The notes below the pieces were generated by a model that saw only the letters and a program-made list of their open reading frames with translations, was not told the DNA's origin and ran no database searches. Both the position numbers and the translations under genes were made by a program. A stretch of 64,000 nt of DNA, from assembly GCF_014145325.1 (NCBI RefSeq), contig NZ_JACHTF010000016.1, positions 1 through 64,000 of the forward strand, in the 5' to 3' direction. The stretch is from Marilutibacter spongiae. GTDB lineage: Bacteria > Pseudomonadota > Gammaproteobacteria > Xanthomonadales > Xanthomonadaceae. Shown here in pieces: positions 8,646-16,674 of the stretch. How positions within the stretch are numbered: position 1 is the stretch's first letter; every line of letters starts with the position of its first letter.

Positions 8646-9161
8646 TCAGTCGACCGTGCAGGTCAGCTCGAACGCGAGCGAGCTGTTCGCCGGCAGCGTG
8701 GGGATCGCCACGCCGGATGCGAGCGCCGCCACCAGGGCCGCGTCGGTCGCCGCCGGGCAGGCCGCGCCGCCGGTGGCATTGCCGCAACTGGCCGTGGTGC
8801 AGGTCAGGCCGGTCGGGGGCGGATTCTGCACGACGGCGCCGTTCGCCGCGTCGGGGCCGGCGTTGGCGACGGTGATCGTGTAGACCGTCTGCGCGCCCTG
8901 GGCCAGGGTGTCGCTGGGCAGGTCGACGCCGCCGGGATTGTTGGCATTGGTGATGCTCAGGTTCGCCTGCGGGTTGCGGACGTTGCTGAAGGTGCAGGTC
9001 AGGTCGTCCCCCGCCGCCGCGGTCAGGCTGAAACTGGTGCCGCTTCCGGAGGGCGTCTGTCCGCCCGAAAGCGCATTCGTGCAGCTGTAGGTGGTGGTGT
9101 AGGTGCCCAGGTCGGCGCCGTTGCTGCCCAGTTCGTTGAAGGTGTACTGCTCGCCGTCCAC
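8646..9161 (-). pseudogene. C-terminal remnant of a DUF11 repeat surface protein
   Basis: About 171 residues in one frame read as a beta-sandwich repeat: QYTFNELGSNGADLGTYTTT, then a Cys-containing strand CTFSNVRNP, then NLSITNANNP and VYTITVANAGPDAANGAVV followed by PPPTGLTC. The last part is the DUF11 (conserved repeat) signature of large bacterial surface or adhesin proteins. No start codon with a ribosome site exists: the frame continues upstream through non-homologous sequence into the BCCT gene's shadow frame. No signal peptide or anchor is present. I therefore read it as the 3' end of a deleted large gene rather than an intact small protein. The 128 bp from 9162 to 9289 contain no gene. 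Confidence 0.7.
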
Positions 9162-9289
9162 GCCATGCCATCGGGCGCCCCTCCATCGGGTGCCCGCGCT
9201 GGATCCCTTGCGAATATGGCCGGAATATAACGTCAGCCCGGAACGCTGCCTGCACGCGGCGTTCACACCGCGGAGCGGGCGACGGGGAT

Positions 9290-10849
9290 TCAGGCCGGGT
9301 TGCCGTCCGTGTCGCTGGCCGTGCCGCGCTCGCGTTCCAGCCAGCGCTTCTCCGCGCGGTAGAGCTCGCGCGCCTCCAGGTCCCACGCACGCATGTCGGC
9401 CGAGAGCACGCGGTGCAGGGATACCACCACCAGCACCATCAGGACCGCGAAAGGCAGGGCCGCCACGATGACCACCGCCTGCAGCGCCTCCAGTCCCCCG
9501 GCGGCGAGCAGCGCCGTCGCCACCGCGGCCTGCAGCACGCCCCAGGTGATGCGGCGCGACAGCGGCGGCTCCTGGGCGCTCTCGCTGGACATGCTGGCCA
9601 GCACCAGGGTCGCCGAGTCGGCCGAGGTCACGAAGAAGCTCATCAGCAGGACGATGGCGGTCCAGGCCAGCACGGTCGCCATCGGCAACAGGTCGGTCAT
9701 CGCGAACAGGACGTTCTGGTAGCCGCGCGCCAGCGCCGAGAGCAGGTCGGCATGGTCGAACATCTCCGCGTGCAGGACCGTGCCGCCGAAGCCGGAGAAC
9801 CACAGGAAGCTCACCATCGCCGGCGCGCAGACCACCCCGAGCAGGAACTCGCGCACGGTGCGGCCGTAGGAGATCTTGGCGAAGAAGGCACCGACGAAGG
9901 GCGCCCAGGCGATCCACCACGCCCAGTAGAAGATGGTCCAGTCGCCGACCCAGGCGCGTTGCGAGAACGGCGTCATCCGCAGGCTCATCGACGGCAGCAG
10001 GTTCAGGTAGCTGCCGAGCGTGGTGGTCAGCGTCTCGAAGATGAAGGCCGTCGGCCCCAGTACGATGACGAAGGCCAGCAGCAGGGTGGCGATCGCCAGG
10101 TTGAGGTTGGACAACCATTTGATGCCGCGCTGCAGGCCGGTCGCGCTGGAGGCCATGTAGAGCACGAAGGCCACGGCGATCACGACCAGCTGGGTGCCCA
10201 GGGTGGCCGGGATGCGGGTGACGTGGCCCAGCCCGGCGGTGATCTGGGTCGCGCCGAAGCCCAGCGTGGTGGCGACGCCGACCGCGGTGGCGACCACGGC
10301 CAGGACGTCGATGGCCTGGCCGGCGGGCCCGTGCACGTGGCGGCCGAACAAGGGCTCGACGAGGTCGCTGACCAGCCCGCGCGCCTTGCGGTTGAACTGG
10401 AACCAGGCCATCGCCAGGCCCATCAGGGCGTAGATCGCCCAGGGATGCAGCCCCCAGTGGAAGAACACGTAGCGCATCGCCGCGCGCGCGGCGGCGTTGG
10501 TTTCCGGCGTGATGCCTTCCGGCGGCCGCTGGAAATGCGACAGCGGCTCGGCCGCGCCCCAGAACACCAGGCCGATGCCCATGCCGGCGGAAAACAGCAT
10601 CGCGAACCAGGAGCCGCGGGAAAACTCGGGTTCGGCCTCATGGCCCCCGATCCTCAAGCGGCCCAGCCGGCCGAAGGCGAGGTAGGCGAGAAAGGCAAGC
10701 ACCCCGAACACGATCACCAGGTACAGCCAGCCGGCGCCGGACAGGGTCGCGAGCTGCACCCGCGCACTCAGGGCGCCGAAGGCCTCCGGCGCCAGGACGC
10801 CGGCCAGCACCAGCAGCGTCAGCAAGGCGACGGATACACGAAAAACCAC
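9290..10849 (-). CDS. BCCT family betaine/carnitine/choline transporter
   Basis: 519 residues with about twelve membrane helices. The family signature is clear in helix 8: WTIFYWAWWIAWAPFVGAF, containing the Trp-box, followed by ISYGRTVREF. An earlier FHWGLHPWAIYALMGL segment is also family-typical. The start is a GTG at 10849 with GGAGAG upstream. These carriers import trimethylammonium solutes such as glycine betaine or choline, driven by sodium or proton gradient, for osmoprotection. The short C-terminal tail (ERERGTASDTDGNPA) lacks the long osmosensing extension of BetP, so strong osmotic gating is less likely. No choline-oxidation genes are nearby. Confidence 0.93.
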   Translation of the reverse strand: MVFRVSVALLTLLVLAGVLAPEAFGALSARVQLATLSGAGWLYLVIVFGVLAFLAYLAFGRLGRLRIGGHEAEPEFSRGSWFAMLFSAGMGIGLVFWGAAEPLSHFQRPPEGITPETNAAARAAMRYVFFHWGLHPWAIYALMGLAMAWFQFNRKARGLVSDLVEPLFGRHVHGPAGQAIDVLAVVATAVGVATTLGFGATQITAGLGHVTRIPATLGTQLVVIAVAFVLYMASSATGLQRGIKWLSNLNLAIATLLLAFVIVLGPTAFIFETLTTTLGSYLNLLPSMSLRMTPFSQRAWVGDWTIFYWAWWIAWAPFVGAFFAKISYGRTVREFLLGVVCAPAMVSFLWFSGFGGTVLHAEMFDHADLLSALARGYQNVLFAMTDLLPMATVLAWTAIVLLMSFFVTSADSATLVLASMSSESAQEPPLSRRITWGVLQAAVATALLAAGGLEALQAVVIVAALPFAVLMVLVVVSLHRVLSADMRAWDLEARELYRAEKRWLERERGTASDTDGNPA

Positions 10850-10949
10850 TGCACTCTCCCCGTTTCGGAACCGCGACCGCAGGCGCCGAGGCCGGCGCCG
10901 GCGCGATCATGCCGCTCCGATGGTACCCCCCGCCCCCGTTACGGCGCCG

Positions 10950-11585
10950 TCACCGCTGGCGTCGCCAGGCCAGGCAGCGGTTGTGGGCGGGCATCCCGAC
11001 GTCTTCGAGCAGGACCAGTCCCACCGAGCGCGCCAGTGCATCGACCGCCTCGACATCGCGGATGCCCGAGCGCGGGTCGCGTGCCTTCAGCCAGGCGTCG
11101 AAGGCCTCGTTGCTGGGACTGGTGAATCGACCCTCGCGGTTGAAGGGGCCGTAGACCACGACGGTCGCGTCGGCCGTCATCAGGGCGCCCAGGCCGGCGA
11201 AGCAGGCTTGCACCTCGGGCCAGCCCATGATGTGCAGGGTGTTGGCGCTGAACACCGCGTCATGGCCGGCCGGACCGTCCTTCGGCGCGGGCAGCGGCGG
11301 GTACAGGCCCGGCACCGGCGCCACGGCGGCGGCCAGTTCGCGCGCCGGCGGTGTGTTGGGCAGGCCGGCCTCGTCGAGCCATTGGGCGATCCCGGGGAGC
11401 GCATCGGCACGATCGGTGCACTGCCATTGCAGCCACGGCATCGCGGCGGCGAAATGCACCGCGTGCTGGCCCGTGCCGCTGCCGACCTCCAGCACGTGGC
11501 GCGCCCCGGCGAAATGCCGGAGAAGGACCGGCAGGATTGCGTCGCGGTTGCGCTCGCAGGAGGGCGCGAAGGGCTTTCCGGTCAT
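10950..11585 (-). CDS. DUF938 domain protein, class I SAM-dependent methyltransferase fold
   Basis: 211 residues. The N-terminal APSCERNRDAIL is the DUF938 signature, followed by the SAM-binding loop VLEVGSGTGQHAVHF. FSANTLHIMGWPE and VVYGPFNREGRFTSPSN are further family blocks, and the protein ends near VGMPAHNRCLAWRR. Substrate is unknown for the family in bacteria. The ATG at 11585 is the natural start. It is transcribed toward the BCCT gene with about 100 bp between, and lies head-to-head with the amidase gene across a 255-bp gap that shows no other gene. Confidence 0.9.
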   Translation of the reverse strand: MTGKPFAPSCERNRDAILPVLLRHFAGARHVLEVGSGTGQHAVHFAAAMPWLQWQCTDRADALPGIAQWLDEAGLPNTPPARELAAAVAPVPGLYPPLPAPKDGPAGHDAVFSANTLHIMGWPEVQACFAGLGALMTADATVVVYGPFNREGRFTSPSNEAFDAWLKARDPRSGIRDVEAVDALARSVGLVLLEDVGMPAHNRCLAWRRQR

Positions 11586-11840
11586 GGACTCGCTCGGCAG
11601 GGGGCGGGACGGCTCGCGGCAGCACGCGGTCGGCGCGGGCCAGCGCCCACCATACGCCTGCGTGTCGCAGAGTCTCGACGCAGCGCGTCATGCGGGGGCG
11701 CGCCATGGACCGCCCCGCGGTCCAGGGAACGACGGCGGTCACAGATTACCGGTCCGCCGCCCCGGCTGTCGCCAGGATCGTCCCGCGGGCGGGGTAGAAA
11801 AACCGGGCAGGGGAGATTCCAGACAGGGAGTTCAGTCACG

Positions 11841-13820
11841 ATGAACAGACGCATCACTTTCGCCGCCGCCTCCGTGCTCGCCACTTCGCTGGGCGCGGCG
11901 TTCTGCGCGCCGGCCGCGGTCGCGGCGCCGCCGGCGATCGACGCCGCACCGGCCGCCGAGTCCGCCATGCAACGGCGCCTTGCCGCCGAAGAGGCCTCGC
12001 TGCGACCGCAGCGGATCGCGTTCCAGGGGTATTTCCGCCAGGCCTACGCACGCTATCCGACGATCCCCGCCGGCACCCTGGAGGCCATCGCCTACGTGCA
12101 GAGCCGCTGGATGCAGCTGCAACCGGGCAAGGCGGATTCGCAGGACGAGCGCCACCTGCACATGCCCTTCGCACACGGCGTCATGGGGCTCTACGCCGGC
12201 GAGGGCTTCGCCGACCAGGTGGGCGAAGCGGCCCACCTGCTGGGCGTGGAACGCGACCAGGTCATGCGCGATGCGCGCCTGAACATCCTCGGCGCGGCCG
12301 CCCTGCTCGATCGCGAGATCCGCCGCGACCTGGGCGCGCCCGACCTGGTCCGCGCCGGCGGCACGTCCGTGGGCAGGGCCGACCCCGGCCCCGAACGCAT
12401 CCGTCCGGCGCTGATGCGTTATGCCGGCTTCTCGCCCTCGCCCGCCGAGGCCGTGCGCGCCAGCGCCGCCGGCGACTACGCGCGCACCAGCTTCGCCTAC
12501 GACGTCCTGCTCGCGCAGGATCGCGGCGTCAACGATCGCGGGATCGTGGTCCCCGAACGCGCAATCGCCTGGGAGCAGGCCTTCGAGCCGGACCAGCTGG
12601 TCATGCTGCGGGCCCCGATGCTGCGGCTCGATGCCGCCCGCGACCGCATCGACCTGGGGCCCTACCGCGTCGACCCGCTGAGCGAGACCCTGCAGCGTGC
12701 CGGGGGCGGCGACGCCAAGGCCGGTACCGGCATGCTCGCGCCGGCCGCGACCGACGTCGGCATCCAGAGCACCGACTACGGTCCCGCGCTGTGGGTGCCC
12801 TCGCCGTATTACCGCTCGCGCAGCAGCTACAGCTCGGTGACCATCCACACCGCCCAGGGCAGCTACGCGGGCACCATCAACTGGTTCAAGAGCAATCCCT
12901 ACAGCGTCAGCGCGCACTACGTGATCCGCAGCTCGGACGGCCAGGTCACCCAGATGGTGCGCAACGCCAACGGCGCCCACCACGTCGGCGTCCACAACGG
13001 CACCACCCTGGGCATCGAGCACGAGGGCTACGTCAACAACAGCTCCTGGTACACCACCGCGATGTACAACAGCTCCGCGGCGCTGGTGCGCAGCTTCTGC
13101 AGCAAGTACTCGGCGATCAGCTGCGCGAACGCCTACAACGGGCCTTCGCACAGCGGGGTGGTCGTGCTCTCGACCTCGATCGACGTCAAGGGCCACCAGC
13201 ACTACAGCAGCCAGACCCACACCGATCCGGGCATCAACTGGGACTGGCGCCGCTACTACACCCTGCTCAACCCGGGCAGCGGCGGCACCACGAAATACCT
13301 GGACCGGTTCGAAAGCAGCGTGGGCCACTTCACCACCAGCCCCACGTACTCGGGCAGCACCCGTGGCATCTCCACCGCCTCGAGCGCGACCCGGACCTGC
13401 AGCACGCGCAAGAACGGCAGCTGTTCGCTGCGCGTGCTGCTCAAGGACAACGCCTCGAGCAGCGCCAACTGGTCGGTGCGCCTGCTGTCGGGGGCCGGCA
13501 ACCCTTCCAGCAACACCGCCCTCACCCGCGCCAACGGCAAGATCGGCTTCTGGGTCTACGCCGGCGGCAGCGGGATGAAGGTCGGGGTCGGCATCGACGA
13601 CAGCGACGGCACCGAGCGCTCGACCACGCGCACCCTGTCGGCCAACACCTGGACCTACGTGTCCTGGTCGCTGACCGACGCGGCGCAATGGAACGCCTGG
13701 GTCGGCGGCAACGGTGCGATCACCGCCGGCACGGTGAAACTGGACGCCATCTGGATCGAACGCGCGCAGACGTCCTATGACGTGAACGTCTACATCGACG
13801 ACGTGCAGATCCGGAACTGA
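11841..13820 (+). CDS. Exported N-acetylmuramoyl-L-alanine amidase with lysozyme-like N-domain and C-terminal beta module
   Basis: 659 residues. Residues 1-28 are a signal peptide. Residues about 55-185 resemble a lytic-transglycosylase/lysozyme-like fold (TLEAIAYVQSRW, GVMGLYAG, NILGAAALLDREI), but the usual catalytic Glu position is Gln87. Residues about 320-480 are an amidase_2 zinc domain: first ligand His336 in VTIHTAQG, Glu393 in GIEHEG, and His460 plus Asp462 in THTDPG. The remaining 180 residues form a Ser/Thr-rich beta region with two close Cys residues, probably a carbohydrate-binding jelly roll. The ATG at 11841 follows GGGAG. It should cut the lactyl-amide bond of peptidoglycan, either for self-remodelling or, as suits a predatory bacterium, in prey. 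Transcribed alone. Confidence 0.88.
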   Translation: MNRRITFAAASVLATSLGAAFCAPAAVAAPPAIDAAPAAESAMQRRLAAEEASLRPQRIAFQGYFRQAYARYPTIPAGTLEAIAYVQSRWMQLQPGKADSQDERHLHMPFAHGVMGLYAGEGFADQVGEAAHLLGVERDQVMRDARLNILGAAALLDREIRRDLGAPDLVRAGGTSVGRADPGPERIRPALMRYAGFSPSPAEAVRASAAGDYARTSFAYDVLLAQDRGVNDRGIVVPERAIAWEQAFEPDQLVMLRAPMLRLDAARDRIDLGPYRVDPLSETLQRAGGGDAKAGTGMLAPAATDVGIQSTDYGPALWVPSPYYRSRSSYSSVTIHTAQGSYAGTINWFKSNPYSVSAHYVIRSSDGQVTQMVRNANGAHHVGVHNGTTLGIEHEGYVNNSSWYTTAMYNSSAALVRSFCSKYSAISCANAYNGPSHSGVVVLSTSIDVKGHQHYSSQTHTDPGINWDWRRYYTLLNPGSGGTTKYLDRFESSVGHFTTSPTYSGSTRGISTASSATRTCSTRKNGSCSLRVLLKDNASSSANWSVRLLSGAGNPSSNTALTRANGKIGFWVYAGGSGMKVGVGIDDSDGTERSTTRTLSANTWTYVSWSLTDAAQWNAWVGGNGAITAGTVKLDAIWIERAQTSYDVNVYIDDVQIRN

Positions 13821-13836
13821 TACACCGCCTGCGACA

Positions 13837-13864
13837 CGACCCGCGGCGAAGGCGTCGCGGGTCG
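13837..13864 (+). terminator. Hairpin after the amidase gene (weak terminator candidate)
   Basis: CGACCCGCG and CGCGGGTCG form a perfect 9-bp stem 17 bp after the amidase stop codon. No T-run follows, so it may act with Rho or simply protect the mRNA end. Confidence 0.4.
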
Positions 13865-13921
13865 TCGGAGTGCGGCATGGCGCGAACCGGCCCCACGGGG
13901 CCGGTCGGCTCAATCCGGGGG

Positions 13922-14242
13922 TCAATCCACGGGGGGCACGCGCGGTCGACCCGCCCGGGCCGGCACCTGGCGTATCGCGCGGTGGATGTAGGACCACAGC
14001 CACGCGGCGCTGGCCAGCACCGCGATGCGTGCGAGGTTGACGGGCGTGGTCAAGGCATCGCCGAAACTGCCCTCGATGGTCGGCAGCTCCACCACCAGCA
14101 CGAAGAAGGCCACCAGCGCGACCGCAAGGACCAGCGCCGCGAGCATCCAGGCGCCTTCCCCGAGCCACGCCAGCAGCGCCCGCCACGCGCCGGCGACCGG
14201 GACGGGCGAGGGAGTCTGCGTGGGGCGGATGACCGATGACAT
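13922..14242 (-). CDS. Small inner-membrane protein, two predicted helices, unrecognised
   Basis: 106 residues with hydrophobic segments at about 31-52 (MLAALVLAVALVAFFVLVVE) and 68-86 (LARIAVLASAAWLWSYIHRA), ending in a basic tail. The ATG at 14242 has no strong ribosome site. Composition and codon use look coding, and no competing frame is better. It is head-to-head with the MATE transporter gene. No family is recognised and no function is proposed. Confidence 0.55.
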   Translation of the reverse strand: MSSVIRPTQTPSPVPVAGAWRALLAWLGEGAWMLAALVLAVALVAFFVLVVELPTIEGSFGDALTTPVNLARIAVLASAAWLWSYIHRAIRQVPARAGRPRVPPVD

Positions 14243-14369
14243 GGGGATAGTCTGCCTGCGCGCCGGTCACGGCCGCGTGCAATTCCGGTGAACCGCAGGC
14301 AAACGCCGCGCGGCGCCAGGGGCCGGCCGCGTTCGCATCCCGCCCACGCCGGGGGCGTACCCTGCGTCG

Positions 14370-15815
14370 ATGAAACCGCGCGACCTGACCGACGGCCCGA
14401 TCGCCTCCACCCTGTTCGTCTTCGCCCTGCCGATCCTCGGCGGCAACGTGCTGCAGTCGCTCAACGGCTCGGTCAACGCCGTCTGGGTCGGTCGCTTCCT
14501 CGGCGAACAGGCGCTGACGGCGACCGCCAACGCGAACAACATCCTGTTCTTCCTGATCGGCGCGGTGTTCGGCCTGGGCATGGCGGCGACCATCCTGGTC
14601 GGGCAGGCGATGGGGCGCCGCGACACCGCCATGGCCAAGCGCGTCATCGGCACCGCGGCCACGTTCTTCTTCAGCGTCTCGATCGCGGTGGCCGCGCTGG
14701 GACTGCCGTTCTCGCACCACTTGCTGGGCTGGATGGACACGCCCGCCGACGCGCTGCCGTTCGCCGATGCCTACCTGAAGATCATCTTCATGGCGGTGCC
14801 CTTCATCTACCTGTTCGCGTTCCTGACGGCGATCCTGCGGGGCGCCGGCGACACCCGCACGCCCTTCGTGTTCCTGCTGCTGGTGGTACTGCTGGACATC
14901 GTGCTCAATCCGCTGCTGCTGTTCGGCATCGGTCCCTTCCCGCGCATGGGGATCGCCGGGGCGGCGACGGCGACCTTCGTCGCCAACGGCCTGTCGCTCG
15001 TGGCGCTGCTCGCGTGGCTGCGGCACCGCCGCCACCCGCTCTGGATCGGCCGCCACGAACGCGCGCTGTACCGGCCCGACTGGACGATCGTGCGCACCCT
15101 GGTGACCAAGGGCGTGCCGATGAGCCTGCAGATGATCCTGATCTCGGCGGCGATGATCGCGATGATCAGCATGGTCAACACCTACGGGGTGGAGACCACC
15201 GCGGCCTACGGCGCGGCATTGCAACTGTGGACCTACGTACAGATGCCGGCGATGGCGATCGGCGCGGCCTGCTCGACGATGGCCGCGCAGAACGTCGGGG
15301 CCGGCCACTGGACGCGGGTCGAGGCGACGACCCGCACCGGCGTGCTGTTCAACTTCCTGCTGACCGGTGCGCTGATCGCCCCGCTGGTCCTGTTCGACCA
15401 CGCCACGCTGTCCCTGTTCATGCCCGAGGGCAGTCCTGCGTTGCCGGTGGCGCGGCACCTCAACCACATCGCGGTCGGCTCGTTCCTGTTCTTCGGCGTC
15501 ACCTTCGTGGTGTCGGGCGTGGTCCGCGCGACCGGCGCGGTGATCCCGCCGCTGCTGATCCTGGGCATCGCGTTGTGGGGCATCCGCGTCCCGTTCGCCA
15601 ACCTGCTGCAACCGCAGCTGGGCGTGGACGCGATCTGGTGGAGTTTCCCCGCCAGCTCGGTGTGCGCGATGCTGATGTCGCTGGCCTACTACCGCTGGGG
15701 CCGGTGGCGCGAGGCGCGCATGCTGCCGGTGCGCGCGGCGGGGATCGCGATCCCCGCCGAGGTGCCGGCGCAGGTGCCGGCACCGGTCGCCGATCCCGCC
15801 GCGCGCACCGACTGA
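14370..15815 (+). CDS. MATE family multidrug efflux transporter
   Basis: 481 residues, about twelve membrane helices in two related halves. Typical blocks are GPIASTLFVFALPILGGNVL at the N terminus, ILVGQAMGRRD, FLTAILRGAGDTRTPF in the first half and QNVGAGHWTRVEATTRTG in the second. The family exports cationic drugs in exchange for sodium or protons. The start is the ATG at 14370. The C-terminal 25 residues are Ala/Pro/Val-rich and probably cytoplasmic. It converges on the next gene with only 7 bp between stop codons. The clade cannot be fixed by eye. Confidence 0.93.
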   Translation: MKPRDLTDGPIASTLFVFALPILGGNVLQSLNGSVNAVWVGRFLGEQALTATANANNILFFLIGAVFGLGMAATILVGQAMGRRDTAMAKRVIGTAATFFFSVSIAVAALGLPFSHHLLGWMDTPADALPFADAYLKIIFMAVPFIYLFAFLTAILRGAGDTRTPFVFLLLVVLLDIVLNPLLLFGIGPFPRMGIAGAATATFVANGLSLVALLAWLRHRRHPLWIGRHERALYRPDWTIVRTLVTKGVPMSLQMILISAAMIAMISMVNTYGVETTAAYGAALQLWTYVQMPAMAIGAACSTMAAQNVGAGHWTRVEATTRTGVLFNFLLTGALIAPLVLFDHATLSLFMPEGSPALPVARHLNHIAVGSFLFFGVTFVVSGVVRATGAVIPPLLILGIALWGIRVPFANLLQPQLGVDAIWWSFPASSVCAMLMSLAYYRWGRWREARMLPVRAAGIAIPAEVPAQVPAPVADPAARTD

Positions 15816-15822
15816 ACCCCGC

Positions 15823-16500
15823 TCAGGGCGCCAGGCAGAGGTCGGGATCGCCGAAGATCGTTTCGAGCGATTCGCCATGCTGCACCATCCGGGTCGCGAC
15901 GCATGCGGCGGACTTCACGACGCGGGCGTCTTCGCGCCAGTCGCACCAGTCCGGCGCGGAGCGACCGAAGGTGCGTTTGCGCCAGGTGGTGCGCGGCCCG
16001 CCGCAGGCCGTCGCGGCCGGGAAGGCGTACCACATGCCACCGTCGTGCTTGCGGTTCCAGCCGGTGGCCTGGCATGCGCCGTCGTTGTAGCGGCATTGCC
16101 GGGCGCACTGCTGCAGTTCCTGCAGGGGCAGGTTGGAGGGACAGCCCACGCCCGCGTGCTCGAGGTTGCATTCACAGTAGTCGTTCGGTGCGTCGGCGAT
16201 GCGGGTGACGACATAGCGGATGGCGTAGGCATCGGAATTCCCGGGCACGGTGGCCACGATCGAACGGAAGGACACCGCATCGGTCGCGTTGGCTTCCTGC
16301 AGCGACAACAGGGGCCGGCCCTGCGCATCCTCGTCGATCGGCAAGCGCGACTGCAGCCGATAGACCTGCACGGTCTCGCAGGGATCGCCGCCGGGACAAT
16401 CGGCCCGTGCCAGGCCGGACCAGGCTAGCAGTGGCGTGGCGAGGGCCAGGACGAGGGCGGCCAAAGTGGCGCGTCGCGCGAGGGTTGCCGGGGACTGCAT
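15823..16500 (-). CDS. Exported cysteine-rich protein, unrecognised
   Basis: 225 residues with a clear signal peptide (MQSPATLARRATLAALVLAL... cleaved after ARA). The mature part holds about fourteen Cys residues, including the CECN and CARQCRYNDGACQ clusters, suggesting a disulfide-bonded periplasmic or secreted protein. The start is well supported: AGGAGGTG lies just upstream of the ATG at 16500. I recognise no family. The MATE gene downstream converges on it, so the two are not co-transcribed. Confidence 0.75.
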   Translation of the reverse strand: MQSPATLARRATLAALVLALATPLLAWSGLARADCPGGDPCETVQVYRLQSRLPIDEDAQGRPLLSLQEANATDAVSFRSIVATVPGNSDAYAIRYVVTRIADAPNDYCECNLEHAGVGCPSNLPLQELQQCARQCRYNDGACQATGWNRKHDGGMWYAFPAATACGGPRTTWRKRTFGRSAPDWCDWREDARVVKSAACVATRMVQHGESLETIFGDPDLCLAP

Positions 16501-16674
16501 CGATCACCTCCTGGGGGCTCGGGGACGCGGAACCGGGCGCCGGTCCCGCTCGCCTGTCAGGAACGCGGCCGGATCGCCGCCGTGAAAGCGGCCTTGCCGC
16601 GTCTCACCGGCTGAGACGCCGCTCTGGCCCACTGCCCCCATCACGGGTCGGGACACCGACGGGAGGCAGACACG

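Noticed and set aside
13837-13864. Secure Rho-independent terminator after the amidase gene
   Set aside because: The stem is strong, but there is no T-run, so it is listed only as a candidate.
11832-15878. Very long minus-strand frame over the amidase and MATE genes
   Set aside because: Same cause: two real genes with recognisable domains run on the plus strand, and this frame has no domain content.
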